A DNA stretch of 64,000 nt. Source: Candidatus Tidjanibacter faecipullorum. Its GTDB lineage: Bacteria; Bacteroidota; Bacteroidia; Bacteroidales; Rikenellaceae. Shown piece by piece: positions 40,943 through 49,511 of this stretch. The position numbers and the translations under genes are program-made. Under the pieces are notes generated by a model. The model saw only the letters and a list, made by a program, of their open reading frames with translations. It was not told the DNA's origin and made no database searches. The DNA is taken from positions 46,702 to 110,701 of the forward strand of contig DXCC01000005.1 in NCBI GenBank assembly GCA_019116245.1, read 5' to 3'. Every line of letters begins with the position of its first letter. Position 1 is the stretch's first letter.

Positions 40943-41877
40943 TCATTCACCTTCACCGGCACCCGCCTGGGTAATCGACATGTTCATATCGACGTAGTGG
41001 TCCTGAACGGCAAACGAGACACCCAGCATAACCCGACGCGCTGCGGCCGCCTCATTGGCCGCTGCGGTCACCGACAGGCACCACTGTCCCGCATCGTCCC
41101 GCGACTCGGACACCGTCAGCCAGTCCGGCTCCACGACCCGGTTCTGCTCGTCCCTGAAACTCCAGCCATTCCATTTCCGGTCGGAGGTCATCGCCAGGGC
41201 CGTGCCCCCTTCCGCCAGGAGATTCACCGTACGCAAATGCACCTGGGGTTCGGCCTCCTGTGCCCCCTGCTGGCGCACTTCAATCGCTACCGGCTCCACC
41301 GTCTCATCCGAAGAGGTCACCCTCACCGTGGCCGTCCGCATCGTCTGCTCATTGTCGGCCGTCGTGCTCAAGACGAAAAAGCCGACCTGCTGCTCGACCG
41401 ACAGCCATTGCTGCGCCTCGGCCGGCACCTCCACACGCCACGACGAGACACCGCCGACCGCCTCTACGGCAATCACGCACGTCTCGGAGGCCTTCCACGA
41501 GAAGGTCGCCTCCCGTTTCCCGATCACCAGTTCCGGCTTTACCCCCTGCTGGGCGATAACCACCTGCCGCACGGGCAGCACTTCGGTCCCGGGAATGATC
41601 CGGAGCGTTGTCTGACGATCACCGGCCGGATTCTCCGCCGCCGTGACCAGCAGCCGCTCCGCCTCGGCCGTGACCGTCAGCCACGTTTCGGCCGAAGCCT
41701 CCATCTCATACTGCCACGCCACACTGGCATCGACTTCAATGCTCTCCGTACCCCCCGCCCGATCGAACTGCAGGGCAGCGGGCCGCACCTCACAACGTAC
41801 ATCCTCGACGGAAGACGTACAACCGGCCCCATCGCCAACACGCCTGCCAGACAGGCAAACAGACTCCATTTGTTCAT
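40943..41877 (-). CDS. BACON-domain lipoprotein (apparent frameshift in the signal peptide)
   Basis: About 311 residues if repaired. The lipoprotein signal starts in one frame (MNKWSLFACLAGVLAMG, ATG at 41877), and the mature protein continues in another (AGCTSSVEDVRCEVRPAAL). A fifth G in the C4/G4 run at 41827-41830 joins them to give MG-AGC, a plausible lipobox. Without repair, the only start in the long frame, ATG 41869, gives a protein with no signal peptide. The mature part has about three BACON-type domains: ASAETWLTVTAEAERLLV, VVIAQQGVKPEL, AEAQQWLSVEQQ and AIEVRQQGAQ. It precedes the other BACON gene on the same strand and has a -7 box at 42002-41995. Confidence 0.75.
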
Positions 41878-41994
41878 AAGGTCAAGTAATTTTTGCTCTT
41901 TTTCTCCGACGGCTCCGACGGCACACGTCCGATGGCCGCAAGGACCGGCCGGATCGCAGCAACCGCCATTTCCTGCCGGTCCTTGTTTTTGTCC

Positions 41995-42002
41995 CAAAAA
42001 TA
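41995..42002 (-). promoter_or_regulatory. -7 box of the BACON gene pair
   Basis: Minus-strand TATTTTTG, 118 bp before the repaired start codon. A TTGTG word at 42025-42021 is a possible -33 box. Confidence 0.5.
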
Positions 42003-42098
42003 TTTAAAGAAAGACTATTTCACAACAATATATGGCTGCCATTTTCACACGGTATTTTTCATCCGCAGGCGGCGGGCCATACACCATAAATAAAACAA

Positions 42099-42121
42099 GG
42101 AGGATGACTGCGCCATCCTCC
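42099..42121 (-). terminator. Terminator of the M23 peptidase gene
   Basis: GGAGGATG (42099-42106) pairs with 42114-42121 around a 7-nt loop. On the minus strand the stem is followed by TTGTTTTATTTAT. It lies 27 bp past the stop codon and would end the yicC-to-M23 operon. Confidence 0.8.
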
Positions 42122-42147
42122 CCGAATTCTTCTCCCGAAGCCGTTCG

Positions 42148-43197
42148 CTACCGCACCCGCAGTTTGTGACCGGCCCGGATGATCGTCTTCTCGGTGATGT
42201 TGTTCAGCTGGCACAGCCGCCGCACGGTCGTACCATACTGCCGGGCAATCTTACCCAGGTAGTCGCCCTTGCGGATCGTGTGGTACAACGGATCCGTCTT
42301 GGCCTTCTCGCGGGCCACGGCCTCCCGCTGCGAAGCCTCGATGTTGTCCAGAATATCTTCGGAGGTCAGTTCGCCGTCCTGATCGGCCGCCAGCAGCGTA
42401 CCGTCGTAATCGACCTTCTCCTCCAGACCGTCGGTGGCCCGCGAATAGATGCTCAACTCCGAACGGTTCAGCACGAAGGTCTGGTAACGCAGGTCGCCCG
42501 TGGCAAAGTCGATCAGATGCTCGGGATCGAACGCCTGATCCTTGTAACGCACCTCAAAGTGAAGATGGGGTCCACTGCTGCGCCCCGTACTGCCACCGAA
42601 GCCGATGACCGTACCGGCCTTCACGTAGTCGCCCGGCGCCACGTTGCAGCGCGACAGGTGGCCGTACCACGTCTCCAACCCGTTCGGATGACGCAGGATG
42701 ACCAGATTGCCGTATCCGCCCGTATTGTACTGCGCGTAGCGCACCCGGCCGCCGAAGGCCGCATAGATCGGCTCTCCCGTAACGACGGAGATGTCCACCC
42801 CCTGATGGCGGCGGCGGCCCCGCACGCCGTAGCGCGAGCCGACCCGTCCCAGTACGGGCGTATGGAAATCCTCATACCGTTCGATCAGCTTCAGTTCGAC
42901 CGACTTGGGCAGATCCTTCAGCTGGACGTCCCGGAAGGCGAAGATGTTGTCCGTCACCCAATGGTCCCGGAACGTCGCCGGTGCGAGCCGCTCGTCCAGA
43001 TCGGTGTAATAGTAGCTCCAGGTATTGTTCGTATAGAGCACCACCTTGATCCCCGCGTCAGCCGTATCGAGCGTGTCGATCGCCCGGCGGGGCAGCTCTT
43101 CCAGCGTCGGGGCAGGCGTTGCCGCCTCCAGCGCCGCGGGGAGTGCGGCCAGTGCCGCCACAGCCAGCCACCCGGAAAGCCATTTGCCGTTGTTCAT
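42148..43197 (-). CDS. M23 peptidase with C-terminal LysM
   Basis: A 349-residue exported peptidoglycan hydrolase-like protein. A signal peptide (WLSGWLAVAALAALPAALEA) is followed by an N-terminal region of unknown fold (DTADAGIKVVLYTNNTWSYYY). The M23 (lysostaphin-like) domain has the zinc ligands in HQGVDISVVTGEPI, the GGYGNLVILRHPNGLETWYGHL segment and GPHLHFEVR. The C-terminal LysM domain (HTIRKGDYLGKIARQYGTTV) would bind peptidoglycan. All metal ligands appear present, so it may be catalytic. Last gene of the likely yicC operon. Confidence 0.93.
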   Translation of the reverse strand: MNNGKWLSGWLAVAALAALPAALEAATPAPTLEELPRRAIDTLDTADAGIKVVLYTNNTWSYYYTDLDERLAPATFRDHWVTDNIFAFRDVQLKDLPKSVELKLIERYEDFHTPVLGRVGSRYGVRGRRRHQGVDISVVTGEPIYAAFGGRVRYAQYNTGGYGNLVILRHPNGLETWYGHLSRCNVAPGDYVKAGTVIGFGGSTGRSSGPHLHFEVRYKDQAFDPEHLIDFATGDLRYQTFVLNRSELSIYSRATDGLEEKVDYDGTLLAADQDGELTSEDILDNIEASQREAVAREKAKTDPLYHTIRKGDYLGKIARQYGTTVRRLCQLNNITEKTIIRAGHKLRVR

Positions 43198-43203
43198 CGT
43201 TTT

Positions 43204-43794
43204 CTACAGATTTTCATGATTGTCCAGATAGTCGGCCGCCGCCTTCATCTCGTCGTAGAAGGCCTCGCCGAACCGGCGCACGATGGCCTCCCGCAGCGCT
43301 TCGTACACCCGCACGCCCTGCCGGCGACCCAGCTCGCGGGCCGGTGCACACACCTCCCAGCGGTGGTAGTTGAGTCCCTCGCTGCCGTCGCCGAAACGGG
43401 TCACCCGGATCGGATAGAGATGGCAGGAGACCGGTTTGCGGAACGAAGTCCGCCCCGCACGCCACGCCTTTTCGATGGCGCAGAGCGTCACGCCCCCTTC
43501 CCGGTAGGCGTAGATGCAGTCCGCATCGCCGATCAGCGGCGTGGTGTAGTCCCCCTCCTCGTCGATCACGTAGAGTCCCTGACGTTCCGCCTCGCGGCGT
43601 CCTTCGGGCGTCATGTCGTCCCGGAAGCGGGGATATTCCCGCTCCAGCACCTTCAGTTCCTCCTCGTCGAGCGGAGCTCCCGCATTGCCCTCCACGCAGC
43701 ACATGCCGTGGCACCGTCCCAGATCGCAGCAGAAGCGCTCGGTCAGCAGGTCGGTCACCACGATGCGGCCGTCGATCTCGATCAATGTCTGCAC
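43204..43794 (-). CDS. DUF3109 family protein
   Basis: A 196-residue protein of the DUF3109 family. It has Cys-rich metal-binding-like motifs: FCCDLGRCHGMCCVEGNAGAPL at the N-terminus, then DADCIYAY, TLCAIEKA and PVSCHLYPIR. The spacing suggests a zinc or iron-sulfur site, like CxxC-type YkgJ proteins. Function unknown. Its start overlaps the ddl stop by 13 bp, so it is translationally linked to ddl. Confidence 0.9.
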   Translation of the reverse strand: MQTLIEIDGRIVVTDLLTERFCCDLGRCHGMCCVEGNAGAPLDEEELKVLEREYPRFRDDMTPEGRREAERQGLYVIDEEGDYTTPLIGDADCIYAYREGGVTLCAIEKAWRAGRTSFRKPVSCHLYPIRVTRFGDGSEGLNYHRWEVCAPARELGRRQGVRVYEALREAIVRRFGEAFYDEMKAAADYLDNHENL

Positions 43795-44774
43795 AACGTA
43801 TCGGCAATGATGGTGTCGAGCACGTCCGAGAGCTTCATGCCGGCCGCCGCAAGCTGCTTCGGCACAATGCTGCCGCTGCTCATGCCCGGCACGGAGTTGA
43901 TTTCGATCATATAGATACGGTCATCGGGCGTGAGGAGAAAATCCACGCGCACCAGACCGCGGCAATGGCAGGCCTCGGCCGCACGCACGGCCGCACGGCG
44001 GATCCGGTCGGCCGTCTCCGCCGGAATCGGCGCAGGCGTGATCTCGTCCGACTTGCCGGCCGTATATTTCGCCTCGTAGTCGAAAAATTCATTGTGCGCC
44101 ACGATCTCGGTCACCGGCAGCGCCTGGGCCCCTTCGGCCGTCAGCAGCACGCCGCACCCGAACTCGCGGCCGGCAATGAACTCCTCCACCAGCACGGCAT
44201 CGCTCTCCGTGAAGGCCTTCTCCACGGCCTCCTCCAGCCGGGCAGCCTCCTTGACCTTCGTCACGCCGCAACTGCTGCCGCTCGCATTGGGCTTCACGAA
44301 CAGCGGCAGTCCCAGCCGATCGACAATCGCCTGCCAGTCGGGATGCTGGCCGCGGCGGATCAACACCTCGCGCGCCAGACAGAGGTCCTCGACCTCGGCC
44401 ACGACCCGTTTGCAGAGCGTCTTGTCAAACGTCTCGACGGACGACACGCTGTCGCACGTAGAATAGGGAATGCCCATCATCTCCAGGTAGCCCTGCAGTT
44501 TGCCGTCCTCGCCGGGCGTGCCGTGGATCATGATAAAGGCGTAGTCGAACGCCAGCCGGTCCTCGCCCAGATGGAGCGAAAAGTCGGTCTTGTCCACCTC
44601 CACCTTGCGGCCTCCGGCTCCGTCACACAGCCACTGGCGGCCGTGGACATCCACGATGAAAACATTGTATTTGGCCTTGTCGAATGCCTCGTAGACCATC
44701 TTCGCGCTGTTCAGGGCAATCTCCCGTTCCGACGAGTTGCCTCCGGCCATCAGCGCGACATTCAGTTTCTTCAT
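43782..44774 (-). CDS. ddl: D-alanine--D-alanine ligase
   Basis: A 330-residue ATP-grasp enzyme that makes D-Ala-D-Ala for peptidoglycan. N-terminal domain GGNSSEREIALNSAK; MIHGTPGEDGKLQGYLEMMGI; ATP-grasp core PLFVKPNASGSSCGVTKV; and the metal/product loop IEINSVPGMSSGSIVPKQ. Start at 44774 (MKKLNVALMAGG) fits the family; upstream residues are low complexity. Slightly shorter than E. coli Ddl-like proteins of about 306-364. Confidence 0.96.
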   Translation of the reverse strand: MKKLNVALMAGGNSSEREIALNSAKMVYEAFDKAKYNVFIVDVHGRQWLCDGAGGRKVEVDKTDFSLHLGEDRLAFDYAFIMIHGTPGEDGKLQGYLEMMGIPYSTCDSVSSVETFDKTLCKRVVAEVEDLCLAREVLIRRGQHPDWQAIVDRLGLPLFVKPNASGSSCGVTKVKEAARLEEAVEKAFTESDAVLVEEFIAGREFGCGVLLTAEGAQALPVTEIVAHNEFFDYEAKYTAGKSDEITPAPIPAETADRIRRAAVRAAEACHCRGLVRVDFLLTPDDRIYMIEINSVPGMSSGSIVPKQLAAAGMKLSDVLDTIIADTLCRH

Positions 44775-44872
44775 GATTGTTTCAAAAAAACGATGCTTCT
44801 CTTTCCGTTTGTCTCCCCCGCCGCGCCCCACCGGCCCGGCTCCGGCAGCTGTTCCGCCACCCAGGATGTCCG

Positions 44873-45109
44873 TCACGGGTTGTAGTAATCGGTACAGCGA
44901 TACTCCAGAATCTCGTTGATCATCTTCACGTACTGCATCACCTCGGCATTGGTCTCGTCCAGGCGCAGCACGGTGTTGAAGTCGTTGAGCGCGCTGCCGA
45001 AGTCATGGGCACGGAAGTGCAGCTTGCCCCGCTCCACATAGAGCGCCGCATTGCCCTCTTCCGCCTCAATGGCCGCCGTCAGTCTGGCGATTTCTTCTGC
45101 GTGATCCAT
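44873..45109 (-). CDS. Small tetratricopeptide repeat (TPR) protein
   Basis: A 78-residue protein with one clear TPR (AALYVERGKLHFRAHDFGSALNDFNTVLRLDETNA) flanked by helices. It ends with EYRCTDYYNP. Partner unknown. Its start lies inside nadD (31-bp overlap), so it is translated with nadD. The gap to ddl is 98 bp. Confidence 0.75.
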   Translation of the reverse strand: MDHAEEIARLTAAIEAEEGNAALYVERGKLHFRAHDFGSALNDFNTVLRLDETNAEVMQYVKMINEILEYRCTDYYNP

Positions 45110-45672
45110 AATTTGTGTTCCTTTATGTAATTTCTCACCGCCTCCGGCACCATATCGGTGTCGCCCGATGCCAGCGCCCGACGCACCTCGGTGGAGGAAA
45201 AATCCTCGAAAGGCTCCCCCGCCAGCGCCTCGAAACGGGCATCGCCGTCACCGGCATAGCCGCGACGCGGATAAACGTATATCTTATAACGGGAGACAAT
45301 CTCCTCCCATTGTTTCCACCGCTCGATCTGTCCGACAATGTCGGTGCCCACCAGCATGGCGAAACGGACATCGGGCCAGCGCCGCTCCAGTTCGCCGAGC
45401 GTGTCGATCGTATAGGAAGGACGCGGCATGCCGAACTCCACATCGCACACCTTCATCCGGTCGGGATAGTGAGACGTGGAGGCCGCCAACTGCGTCATGC
45501 GCAGCCGGTGCTGCTCGTCGATCAGTTCCGCCCGGGGCTTGAGGGGATTCTGCGGCGATACCACAAACCACACCTCGTCGCACAGCCCGCGCTCCAGCAC
45601 CCGCTCGGCCACAGCAACGTGGCCCCGGTGCACCGGATTGAACGAACCGAAATAGAGGACGACCCTGCGCAT
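45079..45672 (-). CDS. nadD: Nicotinate-nucleotide adenylyltransferase
   Basis: A 197-residue nucleotidyltransferase that converts nicotinate mononucleotide to deamido-NAD, the step after NadC. N-terminal GSFNPVHRGHVAVAE (HxGH), the SSTEVRRALASG motif, and the C-terminal VPEAVRNYIKEHKLW. Length is typical. It lies between gmk and the TPR gene with a 6-bp gap to gmk. Confidence 0.95.
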   Translation of the reverse strand: MRRVVLYFGSFNPVHRGHVAVAERVLERGLCDEVWFVVSPQNPLKPRAELIDEQHRLRMTQLAASTSHYPDRMKVCDVEFGMPRPSYTIDTLGELERRWPDVRFAMLVGTDIVGQIERWKQWEEIVSRYKIYVYPRRGYAGDGDARFEALAGEPFEDFSSTEVRRALASGDTDMVPEAVRNYIKEHKLWITQKKSPD

Positions 45673-45678
45673 GGCCCT

Positions 45679-46260
45679 TCAGGCTCCGATAAAGTCGGCC
45701 ACCAGACGCTCCACCTCGGCGATGGCCGTCTGCAGGTCGTCGTTCACCACGATATGGTCGAACCGGTCGGCAAAGGTGAGTTCGTACTCGGCCTTGGCCA
45801 CCCGTTTCTCGATCACCTCCGGGGCATCGGTCGCCCGGCCGATCAGCCGACGCCGCAACTCCTCGATCGAAGGCGGCATCACGAAGATCGACATGGCCCG
45901 CTCGCCGAAGATCGACTTGAGATTCACGCCCCCCTTGACATCGACGTCGAACAGAATGACGTGTCCCTTGCGCCAGATGCGCTCCAGCTCCGACTTCAGC
46001 GTGCCGTAGCGGGTGCCGGCATACACCTCCTCCCACTCCACGAAACGATCCTCCGCGCAGGCCTTCTCAAACTCCTCGGGCGTGAGGAAATAGTAGTCGC
46101 GGCCGTGCTGCTCCGTATGGCGCGGCGCACGCGAAGTGGCCGAAATGGAAAACTCCAGCTGCGGGAACTTCTCGGCCAGCGCCCGCACGATGGTGGTCTT
46201 GCCCGCCCCCGACGGCGCCGAGAAGATGATCAGCTTACCCGAAACAGATTCCGATTTCAT
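45679..46260 (-). CDS. gmk: Guanylate kinase
   Basis: A 193-residue enzyme that phosphorylates GMP to GDP. P-loop FSAPSGAGKTTIVRAL, GMP-binding ATSRAPRHTEQHGRDYYF, and the lid region with IEELRRRLIGRATDAPEVIEKRV. Typical length. The stop of yicC is 3 bp upstream of its start, a common Bacteroidota gene order. Confidence 0.97.
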   Translation of the reverse strand: MKSESVSGKLIIFSAPSGAGKTTIVRALAEKFPQLEFSISATSRAPRHTEQHGRDYYFLTPEEFEKACAEDRFVEWEEVYAGTRYGTLKSELERIWRKGHVILFDVDVKGGVNLKSIFGERAMSIFVMPPSIEELRRRLIGRATDAPEVIEKRVAKAEYELTFADRFDHIVVNDDLQTAIAEVERLVADFIGA

Positions 46261-46263
46261 GCG

Positions 46264-47142
46264 TTACAGTATATTGAGCACCTGCTCCTTGATTTTCTCC
46301 AGTTCGTCCTTCATCATCACCACGAGGCGCTGCATGTCGCTGTCGTTGGCCTTCGAGCCGAGCGTATTGATCTCGCGCCCCATCTCCTGGGCAATGAAAC
46401 CCAACTTGCGGCCCACGTTCTCCTCGCCGGCGGCCACCTCGCGGAAGTAGCGGCAGTGGTTGTCGAGCCGCACCTTCTCCTCGGTGATGTCCAGTTTCTC
46501 GACATAGAAGATCATCTCCTGCTCCAGCCGGTTCTCGTCCACGGGAATTCCCACCGACGCGATGCTCTCGCGGATCCGCTCCTTAATGACCGGCACCCGG
46601 CGCTGTTCGTACGGCTCCACCTCGCGGCGGTAACCCTCGATCTTGCCGATACGTGCCACCAGATCGTTGATGAGCGTACGACCCTCCTGCACGCGGAAGG
46701 CATCGAATGCCGTCAGCGCGGCATCCACCGCCCCGAACAGCACGTCGCGCTCCTCGTCCGACACGACGGGCGCCTCGCTGCTCACCACCTCCGGCAACCG
46801 CAGCACGGCCGCCATCAGCGCGGCATCCAGCCCCTCGCCGCCGCAGTGCAACTCTTCGCCCAGCGAACGCAGGGTTTCATAATAGGATTTGAAAAGTTCC
46901 CGGTTGACGGCCACGGGCTGCGCCGCGGAGGTCGCCTCCACATTGACGAACACATCCACCTTGCCGCGCACCACCGCCTTGCCCACGCGGCTGCGGATCT
47001 CGTACTCGAAGGGACGATAAAGAGCCGGAAGGCGCATCGACAGGTCGAGCTGCTTGCTGTTGAGCGACCGCACTTCCACCGTGATTTTCTTGTTACCGAC
47101 CGTCGCTTCGGACTTGCCGTAACCGGTCATTGACTTCACCAT
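46264..47142 (-). CDS. yicC: YicC/YloC family endoribonuclease
   Basis: A 292-residue protein of the YicC family, whose members include an endoribonuclease linked to RNA turnover. Canonical N-terminus MVKSMTGYGKSEA, the conserved SLNSKQLDLSMRLP, and the C-terminal DUF1732 part ETGREINTL-like stretch (FIAQEMGREINTLGSKANDS). Start at 47142 chosen as the family start; upstream residues are not conserved-looking. First gene of the operon; its -7 box is at 47171-47164. Confidence 0.95.
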   Translation of the reverse strand: MVKSMTGYGKSEATVGNKKITVEVRSLNSKQLDLSMRLPALYRPFEYEIRSRVGKAVVRGKVDVFVNVEATSAAQPVAVNRELFKSYYETLRSLGEELHCGGEGLDAALMAAVLRLPEVVSSEAPVVSDEERDVLFGAVDAALTAFDAFRVQEGRTLINDLVARIGKIEGYRREVEPYEQRRVPVIKERIRESIASVGIPVDENRLEQEMIFYVEKLDITEEKVRLDNHCRYFREVAAGEENVGRKLGFIAQEMGREINTLGSKANDSDMQRLVVMMKDELEKIKEQVLNIL

Positions 47143-47163
47143 AATGATTTGCGATTTAAAGTA

Positions 47164-47171
47164 CAAATATA
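47164..47171 (-). promoter_or_regulatory. -7 box of yicC
   Basis: Minus-strand TATATTTG, 22 bp before the yicC start codon; no clear -33 box. Probably drives the yicC-to-M23 operon. Confidence 0.6.
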
Positions 47172-47230
47172 CGCCAAAAAACAGGAATGCGTCACCTCTT
47201 TTTCTGTGCCACAAATTATTCACGAAATAA

Positions 47231-47262
47231 ATTGCAGTATCGGAAACATTTAGCTACCTTTG
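47231..47262 (+). promoter_or_regulatory. Promoter of serC
   Basis: TTG at 47232-47234 (ATTG in place of TTTG), a 20-bp spacer, and TACCTTTG at 47255-47262. The serC start codon is 66 bp downstream. Confidence 0.75.
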
Positions 47263-47328
47263 CAAGAAAGAATAACGAATCGAAACAAAAAATTCCATAC
47301 ATTCTAACAAATCAAAAGATTTAGAACC

Positions 47329-48411
47329 ATGCAGAAACACAATTTTAACGCAGGACCCTGCGTACTGCCCAAACCCGCGATCGAATCCGCCATCGCGGCT
47401 ATCCGTGATTTCGACAACACCGGTATCGGCATTCTGGAAATTTCCCACCGTACTCCGGGTTGGGAGCGTATCATGGCCGAAACGGAGCAGCTCTGGAGAG
47501 ATCTTTTGAACATTCCGGACGACTACGCTGTCATCTTCCTCGGCGGCGGTGCATCGACTCAGTTCTTCGAGGTTCCGGCCAACCTGCTCAACAAGAAAGC
47601 CGCTTACCTGCAGACCGGCGTCTGGGCCAAGAAGGCTGCCAAAGAGGCCAAATTCTACGGCGAGGTTGAAATCGTAGCTTCCTCCGAAGACAAGAACTAC
47701 ACCTACATCCCGAAAGGCTACACCATCCCGACGGATGCAGACTACTTCCACATCACGACCAACAACACCATCTACGGTACCGAGATCCACGAGGACATCG
47801 ACTGCCCGATCACGCTCGTAGCCGACATGTCGTCGGATATCATGAGCCGTCCGGTTGACGTAAAGAAATACGGCCTCATCTACGGTGGTGCCCAGAAGAA
47901 CGTAGGTCCTGCCGGCGTAACGTTCGTTATCGTTCGCAAAGACCTCCTCGGCAAAATGAACCGTCCGCTGCAGACGATGGTTGACTACCGCACCCACATC
48001 GGTGCCGAGCCGCGCAACAACTCGATGTTCAACACCCCGCCCGTATTCTCGATCTTCGTAATGCACGAGACCCTGAAATGGGTTAAGGAACTCGGCGGCG
48101 TTGAGGAGATGTACAAACGCAACAAGAAGAAAGCCGAAACCCTCTACAACGAGATCGACCGCAACTCGATGTTCGTAGGTACCGCCGTGAAGGAAGACCG
48201 TTCGATCATGAACGTATGCTTCGTAATGGCTCCCGGCCACGAGGCTCTCGAGAGCGAGTTCCTGAACTTCGCCAAGGAGAAAGGCATGGTCGGCATCAAG
48301 GGTCACCGTTCGGTAGGCGGTTTCCGCGCTTCGATCTACAACGCCTGCCCGCAGGAGAGCGTAGACGCTCTGGTTGCCTGCATGCAGGAGTTCGAGAAGA
48401 TGCACAAATAG
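47329..48411 (+). CDS. serC: Phosphoserine aminotransferase
   Basis: A 360-residue class V PLP enzyme that converts 3-phosphohydroxypyruvate to phosphoserine. N-terminal [19 protein letters not shown], a PLP-binding Lys in [17 protein letters not shown] (about residue 190) and the C-terminal [19 protein letters not shown] with substrate-binding Arg and His. Length is typical. First gene of serC-serA-DUF1015, all on the + strand. Confidence 0.97.
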   Translation: MQKHNFNAGPCVLPKPAIESAIAAIRDFDNTGIGILEISHRTPGWERIMAETEQLWRDLLNIPDDYAVIFLGGGASTQFFEVPANLLNKKAAYLQTGVWAKKAAKEAKFYGEVEIVASSEDKNYTYIPKGYTIPTDADYFHITTNNTIYGTEIHEDIDCPITLVADMSSDIMSRPVDVKKYGLIYGGAQKNVGPAGVTFVIVRKDLLGKMNRPLQTMVDYRTHIGAEPRNNSMFNTPPVFSIFVMHETLKWVKELGGVEEMYKRNKKKAETLYNEIDRNSMFVGTAVKEDRSIMNVCFVMAPGHEALESEFLNFAKEKGMVGIKGHRSVGGFRASIYNACPQESVDALVACMQEFEKMHK

Positions 48412-48493
48412 TGTCATGTCGATCATTACACGGGTGTCGCACCCTCCGAGAAAAGAGAAAAGCATAGATTTCTATTCGTTAAACGATTTCGAA

Positions 48494-49420
48494 ATGAAAG
48501 TATTATTGGCTACCGAGAAGCCCTTCGCAAAGGTTGCTTCCGACGGTATCAGAGAGATAGTTGAGAAAGCCGGCTACGAGCTCGTCGTTCTGGAGAAATA
48601 CACCGACAAGAGCGCCCTGCTGGCAGCAGTTGCCGACGTGGATGCCATCATCATCCGCAGCGACAAAATCACGGCCGAGGTAATCGAAGCCGCCAAGAAC
48701 CTGAAGATCGTGGTTCGCGCCGGTGCCGGTTACGACAACGTGGATCTCGCAGCCGCTTCGGCCCGCAAGATCGTCGTAATGAACACGCCCGGTCAGAACT
48801 CGAACGCTGTGGCCGAGCTGGCCATGGGCATGATGATCTTCATGGCCCGCAACCAGTTCAACCCGGGTACGGGTACGGAGCTCCGTGGCAAACGCCTCGG
48901 TATCCACGCCTACGGCAACGTCGGCAAGATCGTGGCTCACTACGGCAAAGGCTTCGGCATGACCGTTCACGCCTATGACCCGTTCATCACGGACAAGAGC
49001 GTTTACGAGAAGGACGGCGTGATTCCGGTATCGTCGGTAGAGGAACTCTACTCGAACAGCGACTACGTTTCGATCCACATCCCCGCTACCGAGCAGACCA
49101 AGAAATCGATCAACTACGACCTGCTCAGCAAGATGCCGAAGGGTGCAACGATCGTGAACACCGCCCGCAAGGAGGTGATCGACGAGGAAGGTCTGGCCAA
49201 GGTGCTGGCCGACAGAACCGACCTCAAGTACATCACCGACATCGCAGCCGACATGCAGGTTGTCCTGAACGAGAAATTCGGCAACCGCGTCTTCGCTACG
49301 CCGAAGAAGATGGGTGCCGAGACGCAGGAGGCCAACGTGAATGCCGCTCTGGCAGCTGCCAACCAGATCGTGGGTTTCTTCACCAAAGGCGAGACCCGCT
49401 TCCAGGTAAACAAATGGTAA
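48494..49420 (+). CDS. serA: D-3-phosphoglycerate dehydrogenase, short form
   Basis: A 308-residue NAD-dependent dehydrogenase that oxidises 3-phosphoglycerate, the first step of serine synthesis. NAD motif GIHAYGNVGKIVAHYGKG-type segment, substrate-binding RAGAGYDNVD, and NTARKEVIDEEGL, which carries the catalytic Glu region. The catalytic His, usually in TPHxGAST, is replaced by Lys (ATPKKMGAETQEAN), as seen in the short PGDH type of Bacteroides and Entamoeba. It lacks the regulatory ACT domain, so no classic serine feedback is expected. Start at 48494 (MKVLLATEKPF) chosen as the family N-terminus. Confidence 0.95.
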   Translation: MKVLLATEKPFAKVASDGIREIVEKAGYELVVLEKYTDKSALLAAVADVDAIIIRSDKITAEVIEAAKNLKIVVRAGAGYDNVDLAAASARKIVVMNTPGQNSNAVAELAMGMMIFMARNQFNPGTGTELRGKRLGIHAYGNVGKIVAHYGKGFGMTVHAYDPFITDKSVYEKDGVIPVSSVEELYSNSDYVSIHIPATEQTKKSINYDLLSKMPKGATIVNTARKEVIDEEGLAKVLADRTDLKYITDIAADMQVVLNEKFGNRVFATPKKMGAETQEANVNAALAAANQIVGFFTKGETRFQVNKW

Positions 49421-49511
49421 TCTGACCGATCAAGACCGGCACCATTGCCCCGTGCAGTGATGCCGGTCTTTGGTGTGTCAAAACAGAAACAAAAACGAAA
49501 GTCATACAATC

